Of a stretch of 64,000 nucleotides of DNA, positions 8,076 through 17,800 are shown piece by piece; positions within the stretch are counted from its first letter, which is position 1, and each line of letters begins with the position of its first letter. The notes beneath the pieces are model-generated. The model was not told the DNA's origin. It was given only the letters and a program-made list of their open reading frames with translations, and searched no databases. The DNA is from Caulobacter sp. X. Lineage in GTDB: Bacteria > Pseudomonadota > Alphaproteobacteria > Caulobacterales > Caulobacteraceae. The stretch spans positions 1,736,001-1,800,000 of the forward strand of contig NZ_PEGF01000002.1 in assembly GCF_002742635.1 (NCBI RefSeq), given 5' to 3'. The position numbers were made by a program, and so were the translations under genes.

Positions 8076-8387
8076 ATGCGCAAGTTCCTAGCCTCGCTGG
8101 TCGTCGCCTCGGCCGTCCTGACCGCCATGCCGGCCGCCGCCCACGAAGAATATCCCGTCGCCGGCAAGATCACGGCCGTCACCGCCAAGACCATCCAGAT
8201 CAAGGCCAAGGAAGGCGACACCGTCACCTTGGACATCGACAACAGCACCCGCGTGATGCAGGGCGGCAAGCGCGTCACCCTGAAGGAGATCAAGGTCGGC
8301 CAGTCGGTGGACGTCGTCGGCTTCGGCGATGGCATGAACGACCTGACCGCGCTCGACATCACGATCCTGGCGGACAAGGCCCGCTGA
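8076..8387 (+). CDS. small exported DUF5666-like protein
   Basis: 103 residues with a clear signal peptide (MRKFLASLVVASAVLTAMPAAA, cleaved before HEEYP), then a small beta domain (GKITAVTAKTIQIKAKEGDTV) of the OB-like type found in DUF5666 and related periplasmic copper/metal-associated proteins. ATG 8076 is the natural start. It is first in a plus-strand trio with the HupE-like and anchor genes. Function unknown; the neighbourhood suggests a metal role. Confidence 0.82.
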   Translation: MRKFLASLVVASAVLTAMPAAAHEEYPVAGKITAVTAKTIQIKAKEGDTVTLDIDNSTRVMQGGKRVTLKEIKVGQSVDVVGFGDGMNDLTALDITILADKAR

Positions 8388-8403
8388 TCCCGCCCGGTCT
8401 CCC

Positions 8404-9126
8404 GTGACCCTGTCCCGCTCCGCATCGCCAGGCACGAGCCGCATGGCGCTCGGCCTTGGCCTGCTGCTGGCCGTCGTCGTCGCCGGCTCGGCGGCGGCCC
8501 ACGGCCTGGGCGGCAAGGACGCCGCGTTCGTGGCCGCGACCCAAGGCCCCGATCCGATCCCGTTCCTGTATCTCGGGGCCAAACACATGGTCACGGGCTA
8601 CGACCACCTGCTCTTCATCCTGGGGGTGATCTTTTTCCTCTACCGGATGCGGGACGTGGGGCTCTACGTGACCCTGTTCTCGGTCGGCCACTCCCTGACC
8701 CTGCTGGCCGGGGTGCTGGGCGGCATCGAGGTCAACTCCTACCTGGTCGACGCGGTCATCGGCCTGTCGGTGGCCTACAAGGCCTTCGACAATCTGGGCG
8801 GCTTCCGCACCCTGTTCGGCGTCCAACCCAACCCCAAGGCGGCCGTGTTCGGCTTCGGCCTGATCCACGGCTTCGGCCTAGCCACCAAGCTGCAGGCCCT
8901 GGAGCTGCCGAAGAACGGCCTCCTGATCAACATGCTGTCGTTCAACGTCGGCGTGGAGATCGGCCAGCTGATCGCCCTGACCTTCATGCTGGCCTTCATC
9001 ATGGTCTGGCGCACCTTGCCGGGCTACCGCCGCATGTCCGTCGCCGCCAACGTCGTCCTGATGACGCTGGGCTTCATCCTCATCGGCTTCCAGCTCGGAG
9101 GCCTGGCCTACGGAGCACCGGCCTGA
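8404..9126 (+). CDS. HupE/UreJ family membrane protein
   Basis: 240 residues with six or seven hydrophobic helices. The N-terminal signal-like segment ends at AAAHGLGG. It has the family features AKHMVTGYDHLLFILGVIFF, FSVGHSLTLL and GLIHGFGLA, whose histidines are probable Ni/Co ligands in HupE/UreJ proteins. It starts at GTG 8404, or possibly ATG 8443. The stop overlaps the next ATG (TGATG). In metal islands such proteins are proposed nickel/cobalt permeases or accessory proteins. Direction of transport is not known from sequence. Confidence 0.88.
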   Translation: MTLSRSASPGTSRMALGLGLLLAVVVAGSAAAHGLGGKDAAFVAATQGPDPIPFLYLGAKHMVTGYDHLLFILGVIFFLYRMRDVGLYVTLFSVGHSLTLLAGVLGGIEVNSYLVDAVIGLSVAYKAFDNLGGFRTLFGVQPNPKAAVFGFGLIHGFGLATKLQALELPKNGLLINMLSFNVGVEIGQLIALTFMLAFIMVWRTLPGYRRMSVAANVVLMTLGFILIGFQLGGLAYGAPA

Positions 9127-9761
9127 TGTCGGACACCAACACGCCGCCCGCGCCGTCCAAGCGCACCCTGCTGCTGTCGATCGGCGGCGCGGCGATCACC
9201 GCCGTGGTCATCACCTTCGCCGCCGTCCTGCCGGCCGAGTACAACAAGGACCCGCTGGGCCTGGGTCGCGCCACTGGCCTCTCGCGCCTCTGGGCGCCGA
9301 AGGAGGTGACGGTCGACGCCAGCGCCGCCGGCGGCCCCGCCGCCCGGCGCGAGCCCGTGCCGTTCCGCACCGACACCTTCGAAATCCCGCTGGCCGCCAG
9401 CGGCGACGAAGCCCGCCGCAACGCCCTGGAGTTCAAGGTCCGCATGCCCAAGGGCGCGAGCCTTCTCTACAGCTGGAAGGCCGAGGGCCTGACCGTCCCC
9501 GAAGACCTGATGTTCGACTTCCACGGCCACACCGTGAAAGGCGCCGGCGACGGCGCCGTCAGCGTCGCCGACTACGAGCGCAGCAGCGGCGCCGAGGCCA
9601 ACGGCTCCCTGGTGGCCCCGGTCGAGGGCATCCACGGCTGGTACTTCCGCAATCGGTCCGACAAGCCGATCAAGGTGCGGCTGAAGCTGTCGGGGTTTTA
9701 TGAGCTGGTGCCGGCGGGGCAGGAGGGGAATCTAGCGGGGGTCCAGCCGCAGCTTCAATAG
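9126..9761 (+). CDS. single-pass transmembrane anchor protein
   Basis: 211 residues: short cytosolic N-terminus, one membrane helix (about 13-36, TLLLSIGGAAITAVVITFAA), and a large periplasmic domain with aromatic and acidic residues (FDFHGHTVKG, VEGIHGWYFRNRSDKPIKV). It resembles proteins annotated as 'transmembrane anchor protein' beside HupE-like genes in metal islands. It overlaps the preceding stop by one base. Translation coupling with the HupE-like protein suggests a complex; the function itself is unknown. Confidence 0.8.
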   Translation: MSDTNTPPAPSKRTLLLSIGGAAITAVVITFAAVLPAEYNKDPLGLGRATGLSRLWAPKEVTVDASAAGGPAARREPVPFRTDTFEIPLAASGDEARRNALEFKVRMPKGASLLYSWKAEGLTVPEDLMFDFHGHTVKGAGDGAVSVADYERSSGAEANGSLVAPVEGIHGWYFRNRSDKPIKVRLKLSGFYELVPAGQEGNLAGVQPQLQ

Positions 9762-9964
9762 TCGTCCGCGATTGGCGAGGAACGTCCTCTTCCTGGAGGC
9801 AGGCCAACGGCAGCAACTGGCGTAGCGCGGAAGCGCGATCCCGGTGGAGATGCCTCGTGATTTGAGGCGGGGGGAGCGTGCGGCGGTCTTCGTTAGCGTA
9901 AAACTGGTCGGTTGTTCCGCTATTGTTGTTACAATATAACACTTTCGTCGAGCGGAGCATTATC

Positions 9965-10240
9965 ATGGCAGATCGTGGTGACGGTACGTTTCCGAGCAAG
10001 TTCCTTCGCACGCACGAAGCCGGAGCTTTTCTAAATCTCTCCCCTAGGACTATGGAGAAGCTTCGCACGACGGGAGGAGGGCCGCTCTATCGCAAGTTGG
10101 GCGGTAGAGTCGTCTATGCCCTTGCAGATCTGCAGGCTTGGGCCGACGCGGGAACAAAGCGGCATACGGCCGATCCACTCGGTGGTCATCCAGCGCCGCT
10201 AAGCTCGACGAGCAAGCGTCCGCATCCTGCTCGCAATTAG
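9965..10240 (+). CDS. AlpA/excisionase-type helix-turn-helix protein
   Basis: 91 residues: FLRTHEAGAFLNLSPRTMEKLR is the winged helix-turn-helix of the MerR-like HTH_17 class, followed by GGPLYRKLGGRVVYALADLQAWAD. It is closely similar to the gene at 63461-63763 (GPVYRKIGGRVVYALDDLIAW). In mobile elements such proteins sit near conjugation/replication genes and act as small regulators or excision factors. Here it lies alone, in DNA of lower GC than the metal genes, directly before an AT-rich stretch. It could be a remnant of element backbone or the left half of a duplicated module. Confidence 0.82.
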   Translation: MADRGDGTFPSKFLRTHEAGAFLNLSPRTMEKLRTTGGGPLYRKLGGRVVYALADLQAWADAGTKRHTADPLGGHPAPLSSTSKRPHPARN

Positions 10241-10551
10241 GCGCTCGGCGTGTACAACGCGTGTACAATGAGCGTGGTTTTGGGTGTGTTCTCGCACTTC
10301 GAATTCAGCTAACTTATTGAAATCCTTCAGTCTGGTTTCTGTCGGTCCAATTCTCCAATGGAGCAATTGGTGTAAAAATTATTGAATAAAATCAAAGACT
10401 TATGACGAAATTTTCCATAGCGCCCATGATGGACTGTAAGAAGTAATTATAAATATCAAAAGCTTACGGGGTGTCGTGAACTCATCGTGTACACTCGGTC
10501 GTCGTGCCATGGCGTCTGTTCGCGCGGAGCGGCGTATTTTGAATTGATGGA
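10241..10551. promoter_or_regulatory. AT-rich intergenic region with three CGTGTACA sites
   Basis: About 310 bases without a gene, markedly AT-rich compared with the window. CGTGTACA occurs at 10249-10256, 10260-10267 and 10486-10493. The first two are eleven bases apart, one helical turn, as expected for adjacent binding of a dimeric regulator. The third is about 65 bases before the start of the next gene. Neighbouring DNA-binding candidates are the HTH gene just upstream and the gene downstream. No structured RNA was recognised. Confidence 0.5.
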
Positions 10552-11685
10552 TTGGATGCACAGGAATTCTATCGGTGGGTGCGTCGCCGGCGGATCGTGA
10601 ACACCTGGCTAGTGGCGCAGCTCCGCAGTTTGGCTCAAATTGGGCAACGACTGGGGGGCTTGCACATGGAAGCTGCGGACGCAGAGAGCGACATTGTCGA
10701 GGGGGCGAAAGTCGCGAACATTCAGGTCGCGGTGAGCTACCCGATTGTCTCTGCTTACGAGTTCGAATTCCTCAAGGAAGAGGATGTCGTTCGCGAGCGC
10801 CTCGACAAGTGCACCTTGTATCTTTTGGTCCAGCGGCCGCTGACCTATTTCGACAACGTCGTGCTTGACGACGGCGTCATCTATTTCGAGATCGCGGACG
10901 GCGAGGCAACGCCCCTGGCTTGCAAACTAGATCTCGTCCATGCCGGCATCTGCGGTCCCGGCGAGGAAATCTGCGTCGAGACACAATATTTCACCAAGAC
11001 GCCTGGGGCCAAGCAGCCGTTCCGTGACGTCGGCGCGATCAAGCTCTTCCGGAAGGATAAGAGCATGATCGTCTGGTGGAGCCCCCAGAAGATCCTCTAC
11101 GAGATGCTCGTCAGGGGCCTGGAAGTGGCCGTGGCGGATGGGGGCGATCCGCTGTCGTTTCTCGACTTCTCAGTCCTCTATGTGGGCAAGGCATTTGATC
11201 AGAAGGTTTGGGACCGACTGACTGGGCACGAGAAGATGCAGAAGATCCTCACCGTACAAAACCCGGTCGGGGCTGCCCCGGCGGCGAGAGCGCCGTTCGA
11301 AGTTTCATTGATCTTGTTGTCAGTCGTCGGCCTGACCGACGTCGCGGAATTGCCCTACGTCGGGGTCAGCGACATGCCTGGCGTTCAGACGATCGTGCAT
11401 GAGGTTGACCTGACCGACACCGAGGCCTTTGTCCGTTTCATGAGTGAGCCTTTGGCGCCCTTGGGGGATGAGGCAATGACCCGGGAGGTTGAAGCGCAGC
11501 TCATCCACCGCTTCCAGCCCGAGTACAATTCGGTCTTGTTCAAGAACTATCCCGAGATCGCCGGTGGCATGAGGTCTAAAGGCTACACGTGGACCGACCT
11601 CACCATCGAGGGGCTTCCTGCCTCGCTGAGCACGCCACACTTCAAGCTAGGGCCGGTGGTCGAGATTGAGCCGGAGGATGGATAG
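10552..11685 (+). CDS. orphan protein with a GIY-YIG-like C-terminal half
   Basis: 377 residues from TTG 10552; the frame is closed at 10540, and the only other good start is ATG 10666. I do not recognise the N-terminal half (to about residue 200). The C-terminal half reads SVLYVGKAFDQKVWDRLTGH, then after about 90 residues VEAQLIHRFQPEYN. This is the order of GIY-YIG nuclease motifs: a YVG/K strand, an R-L-x-x-H helix, then a Glu followed by F-x-P-x-Y-N. A canonical GIY is replaced by VLYVG. It is a single gene with its own AT-rich upstream region, so it looks like an inserted cargo gene. A nuclease role is inference. Confidence 0.72.
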   Translation: MDAQEFYRWVRRRRIVNTWLVAQLRSLAQIGQRLGGLHMEAADAESDIVEGAKVANIQVAVSYPIVSAYEFEFLKEEDVVRERLDKCTLYLLVQRPLTYFDNVVLDDGVIYFEIADGEATPLACKLDLVHAGICGPGEEICVETQYFTKTPGAKQPFRDVGAIKLFRKDKSMIVWWSPQKILYEMLVRGLEVAVADGGDPLSFLDFSVLYVGKAFDQKVWDRLTGHEKMQKILTVQNPVGAAPAARAPFEVSLILLSVVGLTDVAELPYVGVSDMPGVQTIVHEVDLTDTEAFVRFMSEPLAPLGDEAMTREVEAQLIHRFQPEYNSVLFKNYPEIAGGMRSKGYTWTDLTIEGLPASLSTPHFKLGPVVEIEPEDG

Positions 11686-11817
11686 CTGGGTTTGAGGCGC
11701 GCCAGCCTGTCTCGGTTGGTGCGACAGGGTGGCGCAGCGCTCTATCTGTTCTGAGTATTCGTCAGGTGTGGCGTAGCTTTCCTCAATGTTCGGATATGTT
11801 CGTCAAGTCTCCTAACA

Positions 11818-11847
11818 ATGTAATAGTATAACATGTAATCATATAAC
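11818..11847. repeat. tandem 15-bp direct repeat upstream of second czc operon
   Basis: Two adjacent 15-base units starting ATGTAAT and ending TATAAC (11818-11832 and 11833-11847) differ at two positions. They lie 40-70 bases upstream of the CzcI-like gene in an AT-rich stretch (11686-11887) that otherwise holds no gene. They could be an operator pair or duplicated -10-like element (TATAAC). Confidence 0.5.
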
Positions 11848-11887
11848 GCATTTCAATCTCGACTTTGCGCATGTATGCCAGAATCCT

Positions 11888-12325
11888 ATGGTTGGACTCG
11901 CACTCCATGGTCGGCAAGTCGGCAGGAATGCCGAAACGTGGCGCTCGCGCCGCGGTCCGTCCGCGCGTTTCAGCTTCGGCAAGGTGATGGCCCTGGTCGT
12001 CACCATCGCGTTCCTGATCGGCATTGTCGTCTGCGGTCCCGCCGAACACGCCGCCCTTGAGACCGAAACGCCGTCCGCCGCTCAGGTGGTGGCGTCGACC
12101 GTCGAGGCCCCGGCCGTGATCAAGGTCGCCGGTGACCACAAGGCTCCCGTCAAGAAGGCCCTCTCGGCCTGCACCGGGCATTGCGCCGCTCACGGCGTGA
12201 GCCTGCCCGTGTCGTTCGCGCCCGAAACCGTCGCCTTCGCTAATCGCGCCGTCTGGCAGCCCCAGCAGGACCAGCGCCTGCTCGGCGACCGCGCCGTTCT
12301 ACTGGACCGTCCGCCTAGAGCCTGA
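11888..12325 (+). CDS. CzcI/CopL-like small exported metal-responsive peptide
   Basis: Up to 145 residues. Start uncertain: ATG 11888 adds a basic extension, while ATG 11986 (MALVVTIAFLIGIVV) would begin at the membrane/signal segment, as in the related peptides. After that segment comes CTGHCAAHG, a Cys/His cluster suited to metal binding, and the C-terminal LLDRPPRA. Peptides with the same layout precede the third czc operon (21713-22081) and lie at 32147-32575. Cupriavidus CzcI, encoded before czcC, likewise has a signal segment, His/Cys cluster and a DRP-containing C-terminus. A regulatory or sensor role is inferred. Confidence 0.72.
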   Translation: MVGLALHGRQVGRNAETWRSRRGPSARFSFGKVMALVVTIAFLIGIVVCGPAEHAALETETPSAAQVVASTVEAPAVIKVAGDHKAPVKKALSACTGHCAAHGVSLPVSFAPETVAFANRAVWQPQQDQRLLGDRAVLLDRPPRA

Positions 12326-12386
12326 CGCGACCCTTCCGCCCCGAGCGGCGGACCGTCTGCGTTTCAATCTCTAGGATTACATCTTC

Positions 12387-13649
12387 ATGACTCTCATCAT
12401 GCGTGGGCGGCTGCGTTTCGCGGCCGTAAGCGCGGTCGCGATCTTGGGCGCGTTGGCGTCCGCTCGCGGCGCGGCGGCCGATCCGGCCCCGCCTTTCAAG
12501 GCCCTGCTCGCTCAGGCGCAAGGTAGCGCACCCCGGTTGGCCGAAGCGGCGGCCGGTGTCCGTCAGGCCGAAGGTCTCGCCCGTCAGGCCGGCGCTCGTC
12601 CGAACCCGACGGCTGGCGTCACCATCGAGAACTTCAGCGGCGGCGGCGTCTACAGCGGCACGAACAACGCCGAGACGACCTTCCAGCTGAGCCAACCGCT
12701 GGAAGTCGGCGGCAAGCGGGGGGCGCGCGTCGCCGCCGGCCGCGCCGCTCTCGACGCGGCCCGGGCGCGCCTTTCGCAGTCCAAGGCAGACTTCGCTTTT
12801 GCCCTGGCTGACGCCTATGCCCAGGCTGAAGCTGGTGAGCGTCGCGTCACGCTCGCTGAAGAGGCCGTGACCTTGTCTGACGAGACCCTGCGCGCTTCGC
12901 GGGCGCTGGTCGATGCTGGCAAGGAGGCCGAACTGCGCACCCTGCAGGCGCAGGCGGCTCTGACCGCCGCGCGGGCCACGCTCGAAGAGGCCCGGGCCGA
13001 ACGGACCGGGGCTTTCGCGCGCCTGACGGCCCTGGCCGGCTCGCCCACGCCCTTCACCGAACTCACCGACAGTCTGCTGGTCAGCACGGCGGCTCCGGTC
13101 CAGCCGGGCGATATCGACGTGCTGGCGACGCCAGCGGTGCTGGCGGCTGAAGCCGATCGGGAAGCGGCCGCCCGCCGCGTGCGGATCGAAAAGACCCGCG
13201 CCGTGCCGGACGTCACCGTCTCGGCCGGGGTTCGTCGGTTCAGCGGCGACGACTCCACGGCCCTGGTGGCCGGGGTCTCGATCCCGATCCCGGTGTTCGA
13301 CCAGAACCGCGGCAATATCACCGCCGCCCAGGGCGAGTTGCAGGCCGCCGAGGCTCGGTTGAACGCCGCGCGCCTGGACGCCGAAGCCGACATCCGCACC
13401 GCGCGGTTCCAGCTCGGCGCGGCCCAGTCGCGGGCAACGGCTGCCGGCGAAGGCGAGACCAGCGCCGTCGAAGCCTACCGCCTGACCCGGATCGCCTACG
13501 AGTCCGGCAAGGCCCCGCTGGTCGAACTGATCAATGCGCGCCGGTCCCTGGCCGAAGCGCGCGACCTCACAATCCAGGCCCAGCTGGCGCGCGTCCGCGC
13601 CGAGGCCGACCTGGCGCGCCTGCAAGGCCGCCTCTTCGGAGATCGCTAA
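12387..13649 (+). CDS. czcC: CzcC outer-membrane channel (second operon)
   Basis: 420-residue TolC-family channel with signal peptide ending SARGAAADP. Family features include RPNPTAGVTIENFSGG, QPLEVGGKRGARVA and the second-repeat VSIPIPVFDQNRGN. Length is standard. It is close in sequence to the czcC at 4075 and the czcC at 22141, so the operons are paralogous. Its stop overlaps the czcB start by one base (TAATG). It forms the export duct for CzcBA across the outer membrane. Confidence 0.95.
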   Translation: MTLIMRGRLRFAAVSAVAILGALASARGAAADPAPPFKALLAQAQGSAPRLAEAAAGVRQAEGLARQAGARPNPTAGVTIENFSGGGVYSGTNNAETTFQLSQPLEVGGKRGARVAAGRAALDAARARLSQSKADFAFALADAYAQAEAGERRVTLAEEAVTLSDETLRASRALVDAGKEAELRTLQAQAALTAARATLEEARAERTGAFARLTALAGSPTPFTELTDSLLVSTAAPVQPGDIDVLATPAVLAAEADREAAARRVRIEKTRAVPDVTVSAGVRRFSGDDSTALVAGVSIPIPVFDQNRGNITAAQGELQAAEARLNAARLDAEADIRTARFQLGAAQSRATAAGEGETSAVEAYRLTRIAYESGKAPLVELINARRSLAEARDLTIQAQLARVRAEADLARLQGRLFGDR

Positions 13650-14812
13650 TGCCCAAGTCCAACTCCTCGAACCGGCAATTGCTGATGGCCGGCGCGGCCA
13701 TCGTGGTCGTGGCGATCGCGGCTTTCTCGTTCGGCAAGATGTCTGGCGGCAAGCCCGCCGAGACCGCGGCCCCGGAGAAGCCGGCAGCGGCGGCGCCAGC
13801 CGGCCCGCAGACCCTGACCATGGGCCCCGAGCGCATCACCGCTTCGGGCGTCCAGCTCCAGACGGTCAACCCCGGTGGCCTGGCCGCCGAGGTCGTCGCC
13901 CAAGCCACGGTCGAAGCTGAACCCGGCGGTGAAGCGGCCCTGACCGCCCGCGCCGCGGGCTCGATCACCCGCATCACCAAGCGCCTCGGCGACCCCGTCC
14001 GCGCGGGCGAAACCCTCGCCCTGGTCTCCAGCCGCGAGGCCGCCCAGATCTCGGCCGACCGTAGCGTCGCCTCGGCCAAGGCCGACCTGGCCCGCAAGAA
14101 CCTGGCCCGCGAAAAGCGTCTCTTCGAACAGAAGGTCAGCCCGCGTCAGGACTACGAGACCGCTCAGGCCGAACTGGCCGTGGCCGAGGCCGAGGCCCGT
14201 CGCGCGGCCACGGCCGCCGGCGTATCGGCGGTGTCGGGCGGCTATGTCGCCGTCATCAGCCCGATCAGCGGCCGCGTGACCGCCACGACCGCGAGCCTGG
14301 GCGCCTTCGTCGCGCCGGAGACGGAACTCTTCCGCATCTCCGACCCGGCCAAGATCCAGGTCAATGCGGCAGTGACGGCCGCCGACGCCCGGCGGGTCCA
14401 GCCCGGCGACAAGGCTGTGGTCGAGACCACCAGCGGCGAGACCCGTGACGCGGTCGTCCGCTCGGTGACCCCGGGTGTCAACGAGGAGACCCGCAGCGCA
14501 ACGGTCGTCCTGACCCTGGCGAACGGGGCAGGGGCCCTGCAGCCGGGCCAGCTTGTCCGCGCCCGCATCACGTCGCGCCAGTCTACCTCCTCCGGGATCG
14601 TCGTGTCCGAAGAGGCGGTGCAGACCGTCAACGGCAACGACGTGGTCTTCGTGCGCACCAAGGAAGGCTTCCGCGTCCAGCACGTGCTGGCCGGCCAGCG
14701 CAGCGGCGGCCGTGTGGTCATCGTCGACGGCCTGAAGGGCGGGGAGACCCTGGCGGTCAAGAACGCCTTCTTGCTCAAGGCCGAACTCGGCAAGAGCTCG
14801 GAAGAAGACTGA
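13649..14812 (+). CDS. czcB: CzcB periplasmic adaptor (second operon)
   Basis: 387-residue HlyD-type adaptor. It has an N-terminal anchor (about 10-30), then a lipoyl half GSITRITKRLGDPVRAGE, a coiled coil containing LARKNLAREKRLFEQ, and a barrel with SEEAVQTVNGNDVVFVRT and a KAELGKSSEED tail. No metal-binding His stretch is visible. It is separated from czcA by 31 bases. Confidence 0.95.
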   Translation: MPKSNSSNRQLLMAGAAIVVVAIAAFSFGKMSGGKPAETAAPEKPAAAAPAGPQTLTMGPERITASGVQLQTVNPGGLAAEVVAQATVEAEPGGEAALTARAAGSITRITKRLGDPVRAGETLALVSSREAAQISADRSVASAKADLARKNLAREKRLFEQKVSPRQDYETAQAELAVAEAEARRAATAAGVSAVSGGYVAVISPISGRVTATTASLGAFVAPETELFRISDPAKIQVNAAVTAADARRVQPGDKAVVETTSGETRDAVVRSVTPGVNEETRSATVVLTLANGAGALQPGQLVRARITSRQSTSSGIVVSEEAVQTVNGNDVVFVRTKEGFRVQHVLAGQRSGGRVVIVDGLKGGETLAVKNAFLLKAELGKSSEED

Positions 14813-14843
14813 CCCCTAACCGCTATTCTGGAGACACGCCGAA

Positions 14844-17800
14844 ATGATCGGTCGCATACTCTCGATGTCGGTGAAGGGGCGTTGGTACGTCCTGCTTCTC
14901 ACCGCCATCATCGCCGCCCTCGGCACGTGGCAGCTGACCAAGCTGCCCATCGACGCCGTTCCCGACATCACCAACAACCAGGTGCAGATCAACACCGTGG
15001 CCGGCGCGCTTTCGCCGGTCGAGATCGAAAAGCGCGTGACCTTCCCCGTGGAGACGGCCCTGGCCGGGATCCCGGGCCTGGAGACCACTCGCTCGATCTC
15101 GCGCAACGGCTTCTCGCAGGTCACCGCGATCTTCTCGGAGAAGACCAACCTCTACTTCGCCCGCCAGCAGGTGGCCGAGCGTCTGACCCAGGCCGGCGAC
15201 AGCCTGCCCGCCGGTATCCAGCCGCAGATCGGCCCCGTCACCACGGGTCTGGGCGAGGTCTACATGTACTCGGTCGAGTACGCGAACCCGCGCGGCAAGG
15301 GCGCCAAAGTCGTCGATGGCCAGCCCGGCTGGCAGAGCGATGGCGCCTATCTGACGGCCGAGGGCGAGCGTCTCGTCGACGCCACCGCGCAGGGCGCGTA
15401 CCTGCGGACCATCCAAGACTGGACGGTTCGACCGCAGCTGCGCACGGTCAAGGGCGTGGCCGGGGTCGACTCCATCGGCGGCTTCCAGAAGCAGTACGTC
15501 GTCGAGCCTGACCCGGCCAAGCTGGTGGCGTACGGCGTCTCCTACACCGACCTGGCCAAGGCCCTGGAAGGGGCCAACCTCTCGGTCGGCGCCAACTTCA
15601 TCCAGCGGGCCGGCGAGGCCTATCTGGTGCGGGCCGATGCGCGGGTGCGCACCCTGGACGAGATCCAGAACGCCATCATCGCCACGCGCCGCACCGTTCC
15701 GGTCGCGGTCAAGGACGTCGCCAACGTGCGCGTCGGCGGCGATCTGCGCACCGGCGCGGCCAGCAAGAACGGTGAGGAAGTCGTCGTCGGCACCGCCCTG
15801 ATGCTGATCGGCGAGAACAGCCGCTCGGTGGCCAAGTCGGTCGGCGAGAAGCTGACCGAAGTCCGCAAGGGCCTGCCGCCCGGCGTGGTGATCACCACCA
15901 CCCTGGACCGCTCGGTCCTCGTCAACGCCACCGTCAAGACCGTCGAACGCAACCTGACCGAAGGCGCCATCCTGGTCGCCGCCACCCTGTTCCTGCTGCT
16001 GGGCAACGTCCGCGCGGCCTTCATCGCCGTGCTGATCATCCCGCTCTCGTTCCTGATGATGGCCATCGGCATGAACGGCCTGAAGGTGCCCGGCAACCTG
16101 ATGAGCCTGGGGGCGCTGGACTTTGGCCTGATCGTCGACGGCACCGTCATCATCATCGAGAACTGTCTCTTGAGGCTGGCCGAGCGTCAGCACCACGAAG
16201 GGCGTCTGCTGAGCCTCAAGGAGCGCCTGGAGACCGTACTGCGCGCGGCCCAGGAAATGATCCGCCCGACCGTCTTTGGCCAGGCGATCATCTTCCTGGT
16301 CTTCGCGCCGCTGCTGACCTTCACCGGCGTGGAGGGCAAGACCTTCTCGCCGATGGCCATCACCATCATGCTGGCCCTGGGCGCGGCGTTCATCCTGTCG
16401 CTGACCTTCGTTCCGGCCCTCGTCGCCATCCTGATGCGCGGCAAGGTCTCGGAGAAGGAGGTCAAGGTGATCGCCGTCTCCAAGGCCCGCTACGAGCCGC
16501 TCCTCAAGCGCTCGATCGAACGTCCCTGGCCGTTCATCGGCGGCGCTCTGGCGCTCTTCTTGGTGGCCGGTGTCGTCTACACGACGCTGGGCCAGGAGTT
16601 CATCCCGCAGCTCGACGAAAAGAACGTCGCCATGGGGTCGCTGAAGATCCCGTCGACAGCCCTGGAGCAGTCGCTGACCATGCAGCGACAGGTCGAAAAG
16701 AACGTCTCGTCCCTGCCCGAAGTGGAGATGATGTTCTCCAAGACCGGTACGGCCGAGGTCGCCACCGACCCGATGCCGCCCAACGCCTCGGACGGCTTCA
16801 TCATCCTCAAGCCCCAGAAGGAGTGGCCCAAGGAGGTCGCCAACAAGGCTAAGGTCGTCGAGCGCATCGAGGCCAAGGTCGCCCCGCTGCTGGGCAACAG
16901 CTTCGAGGTCACCCAGCCGATCCAGATGCGCTTCAACGAGTTGATCGCCGGCGTCCGCGGCGACGTCGCCATCAAGCTCTATGGCGATGATCTGGAGAAG
17001 ATGAGCGCCACCGCCGCCAAGATCGGTTCCGTCCTGGAATCGATCCCCGGCGCCGAAGGTGTTCGTGTCGAGCAGGTCGGCGGCGCGCCCACCCTGGATG
17101 TGAAGTTCGACCGGGCCGCCATCGCGCGCTTCGGTCTCAGCATTGACCAGGTCGCCGACACCGTGGCCACGGCCATGGGCGGGCGCCAGGCGGGTGACGT
17201 CTTCGAAGGCGATCGCCGCTTCGACATCACCGTCCGGGTGCCGATGGCTCAACGCGATGACCTAGACGCCCTGGGCGCTCTGCCGGTCATGCTGCCGGCC
17301 GGCGAAGGCGGTGTTCAACGCTCGGTCCCGCTGCGCGAGCTGGTGCAGTTCCGCTTCGCAGATGGCCTGAACCAGATCAGCCGCGAGGACGGCAAGCGCC
17401 GGGTCGTGATCCAGGTCAACGTGCGTGGCCGCGACATCGGCTCGTTCGTCAACGAAGCCCGCAGCAAGGTCGAGGCCGTCGAGCTTCCGACCGGCTACTG
17501 GCTGACCTGGGGCGGCCAGTTCGAGAACCTGAAGGCCGCCACCCAGCGCCTTTCGATTGTCGTGCCGCTCTGCTTCGTCCTGATCTTCCTGGTGCTCTAC
17601 ATGGCGCTGGGCGGGTTCGGGCCAGCCGCATCCGTGTTCGCGGCCATTCCGCTCGGACTCTCGGGCGGGGTGTTCGCCCTGGCGCTGACCGGGATCACCT
17701 TCTCGATTTCGGCGGCGGTGGGCTTCATCGTGCTGGCCGGCGTCGCCGTCCTCAACGGCCTGGTCGTCATGACCAGCGTTCGAGAGCGGCTCGAGGCCGG

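Noticed and set aside
14823..17252. Open frame of 809 codons on the minus strand, antisense to czcA
   Set aside because: Composition is His/Asp/Gly/Gln-rich as expected from reading a GC-rich gene backwards; the plus-strand CzcA is unmistakable.
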